A DNA stretch of 64,000 nt from Pseudomonas sp. RC10 (GCF_038397775.1 NZ_CP151650.1:4278001-4342000), one strand, 5' to 3'. Positions 17,011 to 26,968 are shown, numbered from the stretch's first letter. Notes: generated from the sequence alone by a model not told the origin. Program-made: numbers and translations.

Positions 17011-17037
17011 AAAAGGCCCGCGAACGGGCCTTTTCTC
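17010..17037. terminator. intrinsic terminator between LuxR-type gene and ydiJ-type gene
   Basis: AAAAGGCCCGCGAACGGGCC followed by TTTTCT forms an 8-10-bp GC-rich stem with a 4-base loop and A/T tails on both sides, so it can serve both convergent genes. Its right edge touches the stop of the downstream convergent gene. Confidence 0.9.
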
Positions 17038-20000
17038 ATTTCGCCAACAGCCGCTCCAGCACCACCTCCAGCGGGTGGCGCAGCTCCCGGTCCGCCTGAC
17101 GCTTGACCTGGCTGCGGCACGAATACCCCGTCGCCAGCGCCTCACCCGGCTTGTCCAGTTTGGTCGCCCAGGACTGTTCGAAGATGGTCTTCGACGTGCC
17201 TTGGTTGCGCGCTTCGTGACCGTAAGTGCCGGACATGCCGCAGCAGCCGGTGGCTTCGGTGACCAGTTTCAGGCCCAGTCGCGCGAAGACTTTTTCCCAT
17301 TGCGAGGTGCTGGCCGGGACGTTGGTTTTCTCGGTGCAGTGGGCCATCAAGCGGAAGGTGTCGGCTGACGGCCGTGCGGCGGATTCCGGCAACGCGTCCA
17401 TCAGCCACTCTTGCGGCAGCAGCACGGTCGGGCTGCCTTCGAGGCCTGGGACTTTCTGGTATTCCTGGCGATAAACGAGGGTCATCGCCGGGTCCAGCCC
17501 CACCAGCGGCACGCCGCAATCGGCCAGCGCCTTGAGTTGGGTGGCGTTGCGCACGGCCGCCTTGGCGAACGCACCGAGGAAACCCTGCACATGCAGCGGC
17601 TTGCCGTTGGCACTGTACGGCGCGAGGAACACGCGGTAGCCCAACTGATGCACCAGCTGAATCAGCGACGCCAGCAGCGGCGTTTCGAAGTAACGGGTGA
17701 ACGCGTCCTGCACCAGCACCACGCTGCGCTGACGCTGCTCGTCGCTCAGTTCGCGCAGGGCCGGGACGCTGGCGACCGCGACGTTGCAGCGGGTCAGCGT
17801 GCTTTGCAGGTTGTAGCGATGGATCAACGGGCTGTCGAGCATGCCGACGTGGCGTTCAAGCAGGCCGCTCACCCATTTCGAGCCCATCACTGCGTTATAC
17901 AGCCCCGGCGCGTGGGCCAGGTACGGGATGGTGAATTCCAGCGAGCCGATCAGGTAATCCCGCAGCGGACGCTGATAACGCCCGTGGTACAGCTCCAGGA
18001 AACGCGAGCGGAATTCCGGCACGTTGACCTTGATCGGGCACTGCCCGGCGCAGGATTTACAGGCCAGGCACCCGGCCATGGCGTCGTAGACTTCGTGGGA
18101 GAAATCCGCCTGACCTCGGGACCGCTTGAGGTTGTTGCTCAGGCGCGCGGGCAGGCCTTTTATCCAGTTGGCTTTGCCTTTCGCCGCTTCCAGCACGTCG
18201 ATGTTCGCCGCACCTTGCAAGCGCAGCCATTCACGAATCAGCGACGCCCGGCCTTTCGGCGAATGCTGGCGTTCGCGGGTGGCTTTCCACGACGGGCACA
18301 TGGCGTCGTTCGGGTCGAAGTTGTAGCAGGCGCCGTTGCCGTTGCAATGCACGGCGCTGCCGAAGCTCTGCCAGACGCGCTCGTCGATCTGCCGGTCGAG
18401 GTCGCCGCGCAGGGTGACTTCGTTGACCTTGAGCAGACCTTCCGGGGCATCCGGCGGGGTGCAGATCTTGCCGGGATTGAGCTGGTTGTGCGGGTCGAAC
18501 GCGCCCTTGAGCGATTGCAGCGCCGGGTACAGTTCGCCAAAAAACGCAGGCACATATTCGGAACGCAGGCCCTTGCCGTGTTCACCCCAGAGCAGGCCAC
18601 CGTAACGCTGAGTGAGCGCGGCGACAGCGTCGGAAATCGGCTTGACCAGCGCGGCCTGCGCAGGGTCTTTCATGTCCAGCGCCGGACGCACGTGCAGCAC
18701 CCCCGCATCGACGTGGCCGAACATGCCGTAGGCCAGGCCGTGGCCGTCCAGCAACGCGCGGAACTCGGCGATGTAGTCCGCCAGTTTTTCCGGCGGCACG
18801 GCGGTGTCTTCCACGAACGGCTGCGGACGAATCTCGCCCTCGACGTTGCCCAGCAGGCCCACCGAACGTTTGCGCATGGTGTAGACCTTGTTCACCGCCG
18901 CCGCGCCTTCGGACAGCGTATGGCCGAGGCGCTCGATGGTGGTGTCGGCCTGCAAGTGTTCGATGAATGCCGCGACCCGGCCATTGACCTCGTCCACGTC
19001 ATCGCCGCTGAATTCCACCAGGTTGATGCCCAGGGTCGGACGGTCCGCATCGGCCGGGAAATACTCGGCGACGCTGTGCCAGACGATGTCTTTCATCGCC
19101 AGCATCAGCACCTTGGAGTCGACGGTTTCGATGGACAGCGGCTTATGCGCCAGCAGCGCATTGGCGTCACGGAGGGCGTCCATGAAGCTGCTGTAGCGCA
19201 CGTTCACCAGCACCGAATAATTCGGGATTGGCAGCACGTTGAGCTTGGCCTCGACCACGTAACCCAGCGAACCTTCGGCGCCGCACAGCACGCTGTTGAG
19301 GTTGAAGCGCCCGGCCTCATCCCGCAGGTGCGCGAGGTCGTAGCCGGTCAGGCAGCGGTTGAGTTTGGGGAAGATCGACTCGATCAGATCGGCCTGCGTC
19401 TCCTGAATCTGCCGCGCCGTGCGGTAGACCTCGCCGATGCGACCCGACTGGGCGCAGGCAACGTCCAGTTCGTCATCGGAGATCGGATGACTGTGCAGGC
19501 GTTCGCCGCCGAGCAACACGCTGTGCAGTTCCAGCACGTGGTCGCGGGTCTTGCCGTAGGTGCAACTGCCCTGCCCGCTGGCGTCGGTGTTGATCATGCC
19601 GCCGACCGTGGCGCGGTTGGAGGTGGACAGTTCAGGGGCGAAGAACAGCCCGTGGGGCTTGAGCGCGGCGTTGAGCTGGTCCTTGACCACACCGGCCTGC
19701 ACCCGCACCCAACGCTCTTCAGTGTTGATTTCGAGGATGGTGTTCATGTGCCGCGACAGGTCGACCACGATGCCGTCCGTCAGCGACTGACCATTGGTGC
19801 CGGTGCCACCGCCTCGGGGCGTGAGCTTGATCTGACGAAAACGCGGCTCGGCCATCAGCGTGGCGATGCGCGCGACGTCCTCGGCATCTTTTGGAAAGAC
19901 CGCCGCCTGGGGCAATCGCTGATAGATCGAGTTGTCGGTCGCCAGCACCGTGCGGGTGGCGTAGTCGGCGCTGAGTTCGCCACGGAAGCCGCTGGCGCGC

Positions 20001-20062
20001 AGGGCGTCGAGAAATTCGGGGTACTGGCTCGCAGGCACTGCGGGCGAGAGTTGGGCGATCAT
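17036..20062 (-). CDS. YdiJ-type FAD-linked dehydrogenase with Fe-S domain (D-2-hydroxyglutarate dehydrogenase-like)
   Basis: A 1008-aa protein with an FAD-binding PCMH domain (TPRGGGTGTNGQSL about residues 79-92; GQGSCTYGKTRDHV), the FAD-oxidase C-terminal domain (FGHVDAGVLHVRP), a 4Fe-4S segment (CLACKSCAGQCPIKVN) and a CCG-type domain at the end (EATGCCGMSGTYGHEARNQG). This layout is that of YdiJ-type proteins, which oxidise D-2-hydroxy acids such as D-2-hydroxyglutarate. The ATG beginning MIAQLSPAVP was chosen; an upstream in-frame ATG would add 14 unsupported residues. It is divergent from a GcvA-like LysR gene. Confidence 0.88.
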   Translation of the reverse strand: MIAQLSPAVPASQYPEFLDALRASGFRGELSADYATRTVLATDNSIYQRLPQAAVFPKDAEDVARIATLMAEPRFRQIKLTPRGGGTGTNGQSLTDGIVVDLSRHMNTILEINTEERWVRVQAGVVKDQLNAALKPHGLFFAPELSTSNRATVGGMINTDASGQGSCTYGKTRDHVLELHSVLLGGERLHSHPISDDELDVACAQSGRIGEVYRTARQIQETQADLIESIFPKLNRCLTGYDLAHLRDEAGRFNLNSVLCGAEGSLGYVVEAKLNVLPIPNYSVLVNVRYSSFMDALRDANALLAHKPLSIETVDSKVLMLAMKDIVWHSVAEYFPADADRPTLGINLVEFSGDDVDEVNGRVAAFIEHLQADTTIERLGHTLSEGAAAVNKVYTMRKRSVGLLGNVEGEIRPQPFVEDTAVPPEKLADYIAEFRALLDGHGLAYGMFGHVDAGVLHVRPALDMKDPAQAALVKPISDAVAALTQRYGGLLWGEHGKGLRSEYVPAFFGELYPALQSLKGAFDPHNQLNPGKICTPPDAPEGLLKVNEVTLRGDLDRQIDERVWQSFGSAVHCNGNGACYNFDPNDAMCPSWKATRERQHSPKGRASLIREWLRLQGAANIDVLEAAKGKANWIKGLPARLSNNLKRSRGQADFSHEVYDAMAGCLACKSCAGQCPIKVNVPEFRSRFLELYHGRYQRPLRDYLIGSLEFTIPYLAHAPGLYNAVMGSKWVSGLLERHVGMLDSPLIHRYNLQSTLTRCNVAVASVPALRELSDEQRQRSVVLVQDAFTRYFETPLLASLIQLVHQLGYRVFLAPYSANGKPLHVQGFLGAFAKAAVRNATQLKALADCGVPLVGLDPAMTLVYRQEYQKVPGLEGSPTVLLPQEWLMDALPESAARPSADTFRLMAHCTEKTNVPASTSQWEKVFARLGLKLVTEATGCCGMSGTYGHEARNQGTSKTIFEQSWATKLDKPGEALATGYSCRSQVKRQADRELRHPLEVVLERLLAK

Positions 20063-20221
20063 CGTGGGATGGCCTCTTGTCGGTCTGATCACGGAAAACA
20101 GCAAAACACTTGTCGCCCGAGCATTAATCGGTCAGCCTCGGGTCGTTATGGGCGCCAATGATCCCGCAGGCTTCAGCGCGAAACAAACAGATATTCCTGC
20201 CGCTATCGATGACTTTTCTGA

Positions 20222-21106
20222 ATGAATTACCGCCATCTCACGCCGTCCATGTCCCTGCTGCTGGCATTCGAAGCCGCAGCCCGGCATGAAAGCTACACCC
20301 GCGCGGCGGTCGAGCTGTCGTTGACCCAAAGCGCGGTCAGCCGTCAAGTTCAGGCGCTGGAGCAACAGCTGGGCCTGACGCTGTTCCGTCGCGAAGGCCG
20401 ACAGGTGCAACTGACTGACGTCGGGCGCCTGTATCAGCGGGAAATGAGCGACGCATTGGGCCGCATTCGCAGCGCCACGTTGCAGGCCATCGCTTATCAA
20501 TCCGGCGGCGGCAGTCTGCGTCTGGCCACGCTGCCGACATTCGGTTCGAAATGGCTGCTGCCGCGCCTGCACGACTTCTATACGAATCATCCCGGCATGC
20601 TGGTGCACATCAATTCGCGCATCGACGCCGTGGACTTCGACACCAGCGGCATCGACGCCGCCATTGTGGTCGGCCACACGGGCCTGCCGGGCTTGATCAG
20701 CCATCGTCTGCACGCCGAGGAACTGGTGGTGGTCATCGCGCCGCAGGTTGCGGGTAATCATCAGGACTGGACGCCAGACAAGATCGCCGGGCAGATGCTG
20801 CTCAACGTCGCCAACAACCCCAACGTCTGGGGCGACTGGTTCAGCCACCATCACCTGCCTCACCGGATGATGCGCCTGGGACCGAGTTTCGAACTGACCT
20901 CGCATTTGATTCAGGCCGTCAAAGCGGGCATCGGCATCGGCCTGGTGCCCCGGATTCTGGTCACCGACGAAATCGCCAGCGCCGAACTCATCCCCCTCGA
21001 CCTGCCCTTCCCGAGCCAGCGCAGCTATTACCTGACCTACCCGCCACGCAACGAAATGCTGCCGTCGTTGCAGGCGTTTCGGGCGTGGTTGCTGGGGCAG
21101 GTTTGA
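20222..21106 (+). CDS. LysR-family transcriptional regulator (GcvA-like)
   Basis: A 294-aa LysR protein. HTH: SMSLLLAFEAAARHESYTRA, LSLTQSAVSRQVQALEQQLG. Effector domain: GGSLRLATLPTFGSKWLLPR, then WGDWFSHHHLP and a GIGLVPRILVTDE segment. The pattern 'TFGSKWLLPR' is typical of the GcvA/AmpR branch. It is divergent from the YdiJ-type dehydrogenase gene (159 bases between starts) and is the likely regulator of that gene. Confidence 0.9.
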   Translation: MNYRHLTPSMSLLLAFEAAARHESYTRAAVELSLTQSAVSRQVQALEQQLGLTLFRREGRQVQLTDVGRLYQREMSDALGRIRSATLQAIAYQSGGGSLRLATLPTFGSKWLLPRLHDFYTNHPGMLVHINSRIDAVDFDTSGIDAAIVVGHTGLPGLISHRLHAEELVVVIAPQVAGNHQDWTPDKIAGQMLLNVANNPNVWGDWFSHHHLPHRMMRLGPSFELTSHLIQAVKAGIGIGLVPRILVTDEIASAELIPLDLPFPSQRSYYLTYPPRNEMLPSLQAFRAWLLGQV

Positions 21107-21118
21107 GATGGGCGAGGG

Positions 21119-21445
21119 TCAGGCGATCACCCACCTCAACCCCCACAACACCGCCATCCCCACGCCTAATGTCAGCAGGGTATTGCGGGTCTTCCACGCC
21201 ACCAGCGCGGCGATAATCGCTGCGGGAATTTGCGGGTTGTTGATCACGAAGTCGCCATGCCCGTTGGGGTACACCACTGCCGGAAGCACCAACGCGGCGA
21301 GGACACTGGCGGGCACGTAGACCAGGGCGCGGCTCAAGAGCGCAGGCATGCGCCAGCGGCCATGGAGTTCGATGAACGACACACGCATCGCAAAGGTGCC
21401 GACGCCGACGGCAATGAATACAGACCACATCACCAGATCGCTCAT
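21119..21445 (-). CDS. azlD: AzlD-family small subunit of branched-chain amino acid exporter
   Basis: A 108-aa protein with about four hydrophobic segments (VFIAVGVGTFAMRVSFIE; ALVYVPASVLAALVLPAV; AAIIAALVAWKTRNTLLTLG; VGMAVLWGLRWVI) matching AzlD. With AzlC it forms a two-part exporter of branched-chain amino acids and analogues. Its start overlaps the end of azlC by 4 bases (ATGA), which ties the two together. Confidence 0.88.
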   Translation of the reverse strand: MSDLVMWSVFIAVGVGTFAMRVSFIELHGRWRMPALLSRALVYVPASVLAALVLPAVVYPNGHGDFVINNPQIPAAIIAALVAWKTRNTLLTLGVGMAVLWGLRWVIA

Positions 21446-22185
21446 TGCGCCTCCCCTTCCGTCTCTTGATCGCGAGAAGACGCTGAAGCGTTGTTACGGG
21501 CGTTTTCCGCCAGCACGCCCGCGACGATCCCGCCGACCGAGGCGATGACCAGGCCGAGGTTGTAAGGCAGCTTGACCGCCAGCACGGCAATCAGGCCGCC
21601 GACGGTGGCGGCCGCGAGGGTCGGCACGTTGCGCAGACCGGGCACCAGCAGCGCAAGGAAGGACAGCGGAATGGCGAAGGTCAGCGACCAGCTTTCGGGA
21701 ATGCTCGCGCCGAGCAACACGCCCGCAAGGACCGAGACTTGCCATGCCAGCCACATGGAGAACGCGGTCCCGGCGTAGTACCAATGGGCGAACGGCCCGG
21801 TCAGTTCACCCGACGCGAACCTCATCGTGCACAGTGCGTAGGATTGGTCGGAGAGCATGTACGAGACTGGCCAGGTCCAGCGCCGGGGCAGGTGGTTCAG
21901 GTGCGGGGCGAGCGATGCGCTGTACATGATGAAGCGCAGGTTGATGATCAGCGCCGTGACCACAATGGCCACCGGCAACACGCCGGTCTGCATCAGTTGC
22001 AGCGCGACCAGTTGCGCGGAGCCGGAGTAGAAAATCAGCGTCATGCCCATGGCCGTGCCCGGCGACATGCCCATTCCAATCGCCATGACCCCAGTCACCA
22101 GCCCGAAGGGAATGACCCCCGGTGTCAGTGGCAGGAGAGCACGAACCCCCTGCCAGAAGGCCTGCGCCCCGCTTCGGTACTGCAT
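21442..22185 (-). CDS. azlC: AzlC-family branched-chain amino acid exporter subunit
   Basis: A 247-aa membrane protein. Family signatures: LLPLTPGVIPFGLVTGVMAI, MGMTLIFYSGSAQLVALQLM, INLRFIMYSASLAPHL and YMLSDQSYALCTMRFA. It forms the main subunit of the AzlCD exporter. The ATG of MQYRSGAQ was chosen since AAGGAA precedes it; an upstream start would add a hydrophilic tail with no support. First gene of the azlCD operon. Confidence 0.9.
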   Translation of the reverse strand: MQYRSGAQAFWQGVRALLPLTPGVIPFGLVTGVMAIGMGMSPGTAMGMTLIFYSGSAQLVALQLMQTGVLPVAIVVTALIINLRFIMYSASLAPHLNHLPRRWTWPVSYMLSDQSYALCTMRFASGELTGPFAHWYYAGTAFSMWLAWQVSVLAGVLLGASIPESWSLTFAIPLSFLALLVPGLRNVPTLAAATVGGLIAVLAVKLPYNLGLVIASVGGIVAGVLAENARNNASASSRDQETEGEAQ

Positions 22186-22348
22186 GTGGTTTCCTTGTTG
22201 TTCGAGGTGTGGCGGATTGATCGTGCGGAGTGTAGGCACAGGCGGGCGGGGATTTGAATCGACATTTTGTGCGACCAAACGGTAATTTTTGTTATGGGAA
22301 GGGTGGGACTGGGGAAGCTGACACCTCGATTGTGTCAGGCATGCCCCC

Positions 22349-24703
22349 TCACACCACCTGATCCTTCAACGGCAATGCCCTCGCCCGCGCACGGGCATCG
22401 GGCTGGGCCTTGTGCAAGGTCACCGGCACCGACTTCGCCGCCGGGACTTTGCTGCGTTCGGCGTGGTGCCACAGCGGGACCAGCGGGTTGCATTCCGGGT
22501 AGTAGGCCGCCGCGCAGCCGACCGGGATGTCGTAGGCGATGATTTGCATCGGACCCACTTCCCTCAACACCTCAGGCTCGATGGCGGTGCGCAGCGTGAC
22601 CCATTCACCCGGCGCGAAGCCCAGCCGCACGATGTCGTTGCGGTTCATGAACACTACGCTGCGCGTACCGGACACCCCGCGAAAACGGTCTTCATAGCCG
22701 TAAATCGTGGTGTTGAATTGATCGTTGCTGCGCAGGGTCATCAGCTGAATCGCATCGCGGGCGCCATGGCCCGGCGAGACGTCATCGTCTTCATCCAGGC
22801 CCCGAGGTGCGATGAAGCGGGCCTTGCCGGTCACGGTTTTCCACTGACGCTGGGCCGCCGGGAGTGGGCGGTGAAACCCACCTGGTTCCCACATGCGCGA
22901 TTCCATGTCATGGAATATCTCGGGATAAACCTCGCTGATTGCGGCCCGAATCTTCGCGTAATCCTGACGCCATGCCTCCCACGGGATACGCGCTTCGTCA
23001 TTCAACGTGGCCAGTGCCAGTCCCGCAATGATCGCCACTTCCGAACGCAACTGTTCGCCGCCCGGCTCGCTCCGACCCTGCCAGGCCCGGATGCAACCGG
23101 TGCTGTCTTCCGTGGTGTAAACCTGATCGACGCCGTCCTGCACATCCCTTTCAATCCGTCCGAGGCACGGCAGCAGCCACGCCCGCTTGCCTGGCAACAG
23201 ATGCGTGCGATTGAGTTTGGTCGCCACTTGCACGTTCATTTCCAGCCGCGACCAGGCAGGCTCCATGCGGTCCGTGTCCGGGATCGCGCGCAGAAAGTTG
23301 CCGCCCAACCCGATGAACGCTTTGACGCTGCCGTCGAGAATGCCCATGCACGTATCCACCGTGGCCAGGCCCTTGCGCTCCGGCACCTTGAAGCCGAACA
23401 GCGCCTCGATCTTGTCCTTCGGCACTTTGGCCGGGTCTTCGGTGATGCCCACGGTGCGCTGGCCCTGCACGTTGGAATGCCCGCGCACCGGGCAGATCCC
23501 CGCCCCCGTCTTGCCAATGTTGCCGCGCATCAACAGCAGGTTGACCAGCATCTGCACGTTCTCGACGCCGTGACGATGCTGGGTCATGCCCATGCCGTAG
23601 ATAATCATCACCCGCTCGCTGCGGGCGTACACCGTGGCCGCGGCTTCCAGCGCGCTGCGGTTCAAGCCCGAGCGGTTTTCCAGCTCCGGCCAGGTGTGTC
23701 GATCCACGTCAGCGACGAAGGTGTCGAAACCGTCGGTGTGCTCGGCGATGAAATCATGATCGAGCACCGAACCACCTGACACCCGGTCCATGTCCAGCAG
23801 CGCCTTGGCGATGCCCATCACCGCGGCCGTGTCGCCGCCAATCGCTACCTGATGGTATTGAGTGCTGATCACCGTGGAGTCCGGCCCGAGCATTTCCCGG
23901 GGGGATTGCGGATTGACGAAGCGCTCCAATCCCCGTTCACGCAGGGGGTTGAAGGTGATGATCGGCACGTTGCGCTTGCGAGCTTCCTGCAACGGGTGAA
24001 GCATGCGCGGGCTGTTGCTGCCGACGTTCTGGCCGAAGAAAAAAATGCAGTCGGTGTGCTCGAAATCCGCCAGCGTCACTGTGCCGACCGGGACGCCGAT
24101 GCTCTCCTGCAACCCCACCGACGTGCTTTCGTGGCACATGTTCGAGCTGTCCGGCAGGTTGTTGTTGCCATAAGCGCGGGCCAGCAGTTGGTACATGAAC
24201 GATGCTTCCAGCGACGCCCGGCCCGAGGCGTAAAACACCGCTTCTTCCGGCTGCAACTGGCGCAGCTGCGCGCCAATCTCCGCGTACGCCTCTTCCCAGC
24301 TGGTTTTCTGGTAGCGGTCGGTCGCAGTGTCATAACGCAGGGGGTGCGTAAGGCGACCATGTTGCTCCAGGTCGTGGTCAGCCCAGGTGCGCAAATCCGT
24401 CAACGAATGCTGCTCAAAGAAATCCGGCCCGGTGCGCAGCGAGGTCAACTCCCAGGCCGTGGCCTTCGCGCCGTTCTCGCAAAACTCCAGCGCGTGAGGG
24501 TTGCCCGGTTTGGCCCAGGCGCAACTGACACAGGCGAAACCCTTGGGCTTGTTCTGCCGCATCAAAGCGGCGGGCGCCTTGGCGTACGCCTGTTCGCGCC
24601 ACAGGATGTTCATGACCGAATGCGCCGACCCCCAGCCTCCCGAGGCGGAGGTATAGGGCCGGTAATGGGCGGTCGAGTGTGCGGCGGGATGAAGAAGTTG
24701 CAT
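22349..24703 (-). CDS. FdhF/YdeP-family molybdopterin oxidoreductase
   Basis: A 784-aa protein of the formate-dehydrogenase-alpha-like YdeP group. The N-terminal cysteines are in GFACVSCAWAKPG (with a later Cys in EFCENGAKA). Cofactor-region motifs include SNMCHESTSVGLQESIGVPV, CIFFFGQNVGSNSPRMLHPL and VRGHSNVQGQRTVGI; a molydopterin dinucleotide-binding domain ends the protein (QLMTLRSNDQFNTTIYGYED). YdeP is linked to acid resistance in E. coli, but the reaction is unknown. The ATG (MQLLHPAA) was preferred over a TTG 18 bases upstream. A catalase-family gene lies 52 bases upstream on the same strand. Confidence 0.88.
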   Translation of the reverse strand: MQLLHPAAHSTAHYRPYTSASGGWGSAHSVMNILWREQAYAKAPAALMRQNKPKGFACVSCAWAKPGNPHALEFCENGAKATAWELTSLRTGPDFFEQHSLTDLRTWADHDLEQHGRLTHPLRYDTATDRYQKTSWEEAYAEIGAQLRQLQPEEAVFYASGRASLEASFMYQLLARAYGNNNLPDSSNMCHESTSVGLQESIGVPVGTVTLADFEHTDCIFFFGQNVGSNSPRMLHPLQEARKRNVPIITFNPLRERGLERFVNPQSPREMLGPDSTVISTQYHQVAIGGDTAAVMGIAKALLDMDRVSGGSVLDHDFIAEHTDGFDTFVADVDRHTWPELENRSGLNRSALEAAATVYARSERVMIIYGMGMTQHRHGVENVQMLVNLLLMRGNIGKTGAGICPVRGHSNVQGQRTVGITEDPAKVPKDKIEALFGFKVPERKGLATVDTCMGILDGSVKAFIGLGGNFLRAIPDTDRMEPAWSRLEMNVQVATKLNRTHLLPGKRAWLLPCLGRIERDVQDGVDQVYTTEDSTGCIRAWQGRSEPGGEQLRSEVAIIAGLALATLNDEARIPWEAWRQDYAKIRAAISEVYPEIFHDMESRMWEPGGFHRPLPAAQRQWKTVTGKARFIAPRGLDEDDDVSPGHGARDAIQLMTLRSNDQFNTTIYGYEDRFRGVSGTRSVVFMNRNDIVRLGFAPGEWVTLRTAIEPEVLREVGPMQIIAYDIPVGCAAAYYPECNPLVPLWHHAERSKVPAAKSVPVTLHKAQPDARARARALPLKDQVV

Positions 24704-24755
24704 GGTGAACCCCTGTTCCAAAGCGTGACGTGCTCAGCTCGAAGGCGTGAAGGAA

Positions 24756-25853
24756 TCAGCGTGGTTCGTGAATCGGGCAGCCGTTGTGCGCTGCACGGAA
24801 ACCCGACGACATCTCGTACGACGGCTTGCGCACTCGCATCACGCCACCAATCGGACGATGGGCCTGCAAGCCGTGCCACGGACTGAACGCCATGCCGTCG
24901 TCAATCTCGCGCACGTGTTCCGGACTCCACGAAGGCTGCGGATCGACCTCGACCCGGGCGACGGTCACGTAGGGGCTGACGTCTTCCGGCCAGACCACCG
25001 ACGCGTCCTCGACCGGCATTTTCTTGAGGTCGCTGGCGAGTTGTACGCGCACCTCCCACACCCCGCCGTGCTGAGCGAAATAGTCGAGCACGGCCTGACG
25101 CAAGCCATCGGGGTTGCCGCCGAAATCGACGTGTTTGTCGGTCAGCGCGGTCAAGGTGTCCGACACCGGCGCGACGGAAATCTTGGCGTAATACGGTCCG
25201 TACAACAGCGGCACCACGGTGTAGAAGGTTTCACCGAGGATATGGGTTTGCGGATGGCCACCGAGGCTTTTCAAAGTGCCGCTTTCGCCACCCATGGCTT
25301 CAATGGTGGACTCGACGCCGCGCAACAACGCCGAGAAGGCTTTCTTCATGCCCGGCGCCTTATCCGTCGTTTTCGCCAGCAATTTCAGCGTGCGCAAAAA
25401 CGCCTTGGGGGTGGCGGCGGTGAACGCCTTGGCGTTTTGCATCACAAAATCCTGGGTGACGTCACCTTCCGAACCTGGCAGGCGCGGGCCTTCAACGCCG
25501 ATGAGCTTCAGCGCCAGACCGCGTGGGGTCGAGACCTTGTCGTCGAGGATGTCGCCGGGGTTGGTCGAGAACCGCATCACGGCCGGGAACGTGCCTGGCT
25601 TGGCGAATGCGCCTTGGGCAAGCTGAGGCGGCAAACCTTCCGGCACAATCAGGCGGCCTTTCAGCAGCCCGTGGGACTTCGCGTGGACGCTGCGGTTGGC
25701 GTGCCCTTCATCCTTGAAAGTGGTTTCCATGATCGAGTGCAGCGTTTCGGCCAACTCTTTGCTGGTCTCGGCCTCGTCGTCGGGGATCTCTTCGAAAGAG
25801 TGCTCGAACGGCAGCGGCACCACTGGCAAACGGGTGACAGGTAAGTCGGTCAT
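24756..25853 (-). CDS. catalase-family (SrpA-like) heme protein
   Basis: A 365-aa protein with the minimal catalase fold: RSVHAKSHGLLKGRLIVPEG contains the distal-His region, PAVMRFSTNPGDILDD and RGLALKLIGVEG the heme-pocket strands, and VTQDFVMQNAKAF the region before the wrapping domain. It is shorter than KatA/KatE catalases and has no C-terminal domain. Members may be peroxidases or heme catalases of low activity. GGAGAT precedes the ATG. It lies just upstream of the YdeP-type gene on the same strand, so the pair may be a stress-response unit (inference). Confidence 0.85.
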   Translation of the reverse strand: MTDLPVTRLPVVPLPFEHSFEEIPDDEAETSKELAETLHSIMETTFKDEGHANRSVHAKSHGLLKGRLIVPEGLPPQLAQGAFAKPGTFPAVMRFSTNPGDILDDKVSTPRGLALKLIGVEGPRLPGSEGDVTQDFVMQNAKAFTAATPKAFLRTLKLLAKTTDKAPGMKKAFSALLRGVESTIEAMGGESGTLKSLGGHPQTHILGETFYTVVPLLYGPYYAKISVAPVSDTLTALTDKHVDFGGNPDGLRQAVLDYFAQHGGVWEVRVQLASDLKKMPVEDASVVWPEDVSPYVTVARVEVDPQPSWSPEHVREIDDGMAFSPWHGLQAHRPIGGVMRVRKPSYEMSSGFRAAHNGCPIHEPR

Positions 25854-26103
25854 CAGCGTTATCTCCACTTCATCATCGGTTCAATCACGGTAGGGATTCG
25901 GTGCTTCGTCGCGCACTGTGGCCGTGCGCTGATCCAGCGAACTCACAGCAGATGACTGCTGACCATTTGCCATCGTTCAGCGCTTGCGCGGATTTTGACG
26001 ACCGGTGGTAGAGGCGATTCGAAATACACGCCCGGCCTTCAATCCCGTTGAACTTTGTCGGCGTGCGCTCCCTCCACTGGCAAACCCAGTGCGAGCGATT
26101 GCG

Positions 26104-26898
26104 ATGCCTTCCTACAGCAGCCTTCCACACAGTCGCCAAGGCCGCGGACAACGCCGCGGACAACATTCCGACGCCGTGACGTTCGTGCTCATGCATTTCC
26201 TTGGCGGCTCGCATCGGACATGGTTTCCGACCCTGCCGTATCTGGACGGCGAGCATGAATGCGTGGCGCTGGACACCCCCGGTTTTGGCGACGCCGCCGA
26301 CGTGGAGGGTTACAGCGTCGAGGCGATGGTCGAGCACGTGGACCGTTTCATTCGCGGCCTCGGCTTGCAAAACGTCGTACTGGTCGGCCACTCGATGACC
26401 GGCAAAGTGGCCGTGGTACTGGCGTCGCGCTCACCCGAGTATTTGAAAGGGCTGGTGTTGGTGGCGCCCTCCCCACCTGGCCCGCAACCCATGAGCGAGG
26501 CGGACCGCGATCAGCAGCGCGCGTATGGCAAGACGCGTCCGGAAGCCGAGGCCTTCGTCGATGAGTCCAGCGCGTTTCGCCTGCCGGACGATGTTCGCGA
26601 AGTGGCCATCGCCGACGCCCAGCAAGTCAACTTGAACGCCTGGCGTGCGTGGGTCGATCACGGCAGTCGTGAGGACTGGAGCGAGCGCCTCGGGACGCTC
26701 GATTACCCCGTGTTGCTGGTCTGTGGCGAGGCCGACGAGCAAGTGCCTGGCCCGGACGAACAGCGTCGCACCACGCTGGCGGCCTTCCCTCACAGCCAGC
26801 TTGAAATCATTCCAGACGCCGGGCACCTGATGCCGCTGCAAACGCCAAGGGCGCTGGCCAGATTGATGCTCGATTTCGCCCGCCAACAGTGCGGCTGA
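26104..26898 (+). CDS. alpha/beta hydrolase
   Basis: A 264-aa alpha/beta-hydrolase-fold protein. The oxyanion region is LMHFLGGSHRTW, the nucleophile elbow LVGHSMTGKVA (Ser), the acid in LLVCGEADEQVPG and the His in DAGHLMPLQTP. The N-terminus is unsure: this ATG has no clear ribosome site, a GTG at 26005 is in frame, and residues before TFVLMHFLGG look poorly conserved. Substrate unknown. It is followed 70 bases later by an SDR gene on the same strand. Confidence 0.8.
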   Translation: MPSYSSLPHSRQGRGQRRGQHSDAVTFVLMHFLGGSHRTWFPTLPYLDGEHECVALDTPGFGDAADVEGYSVEAMVEHVDRFIRGLGLQNVVLVGHSMTGKVAVVLASRSPEYLKGLVLVAPSPPGPQPMSEADRDQQRAYGKTRPEAEAFVDESSAFRLPDDVREVAIADAQQVNLNAWRAWVDHGSREDWSERLGTLDYPVLLVCGEADEQVPGPDEQRRTTLAAFPHSQLEIIPDAGHLMPLQTPRALARLMLDFARQQCG

Positions 26899-26968
26899 TT
26901 CAACACCGGCGTGTTCGTCCCGGACGCGCCGGTCCTGTTCTTTCGTCATGACAACCATCGAGGTGGAT

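Noticed and set aside
17411..20161. Very long open frame (over 900 codons) on the plus strand
   Set aside because: It lies fully antisense to the YdiJ-type gene; its translation has no domain and is rich in Arg, His and Gln, as is usual for the opposite strand of GC-rich coding DNA.
26005..26103. Longer N-terminus for the alpha/beta hydrolase from a GTG
   Set aside because: No ribosome site and the extra residues do not resemble the family; kept only as an alternative.
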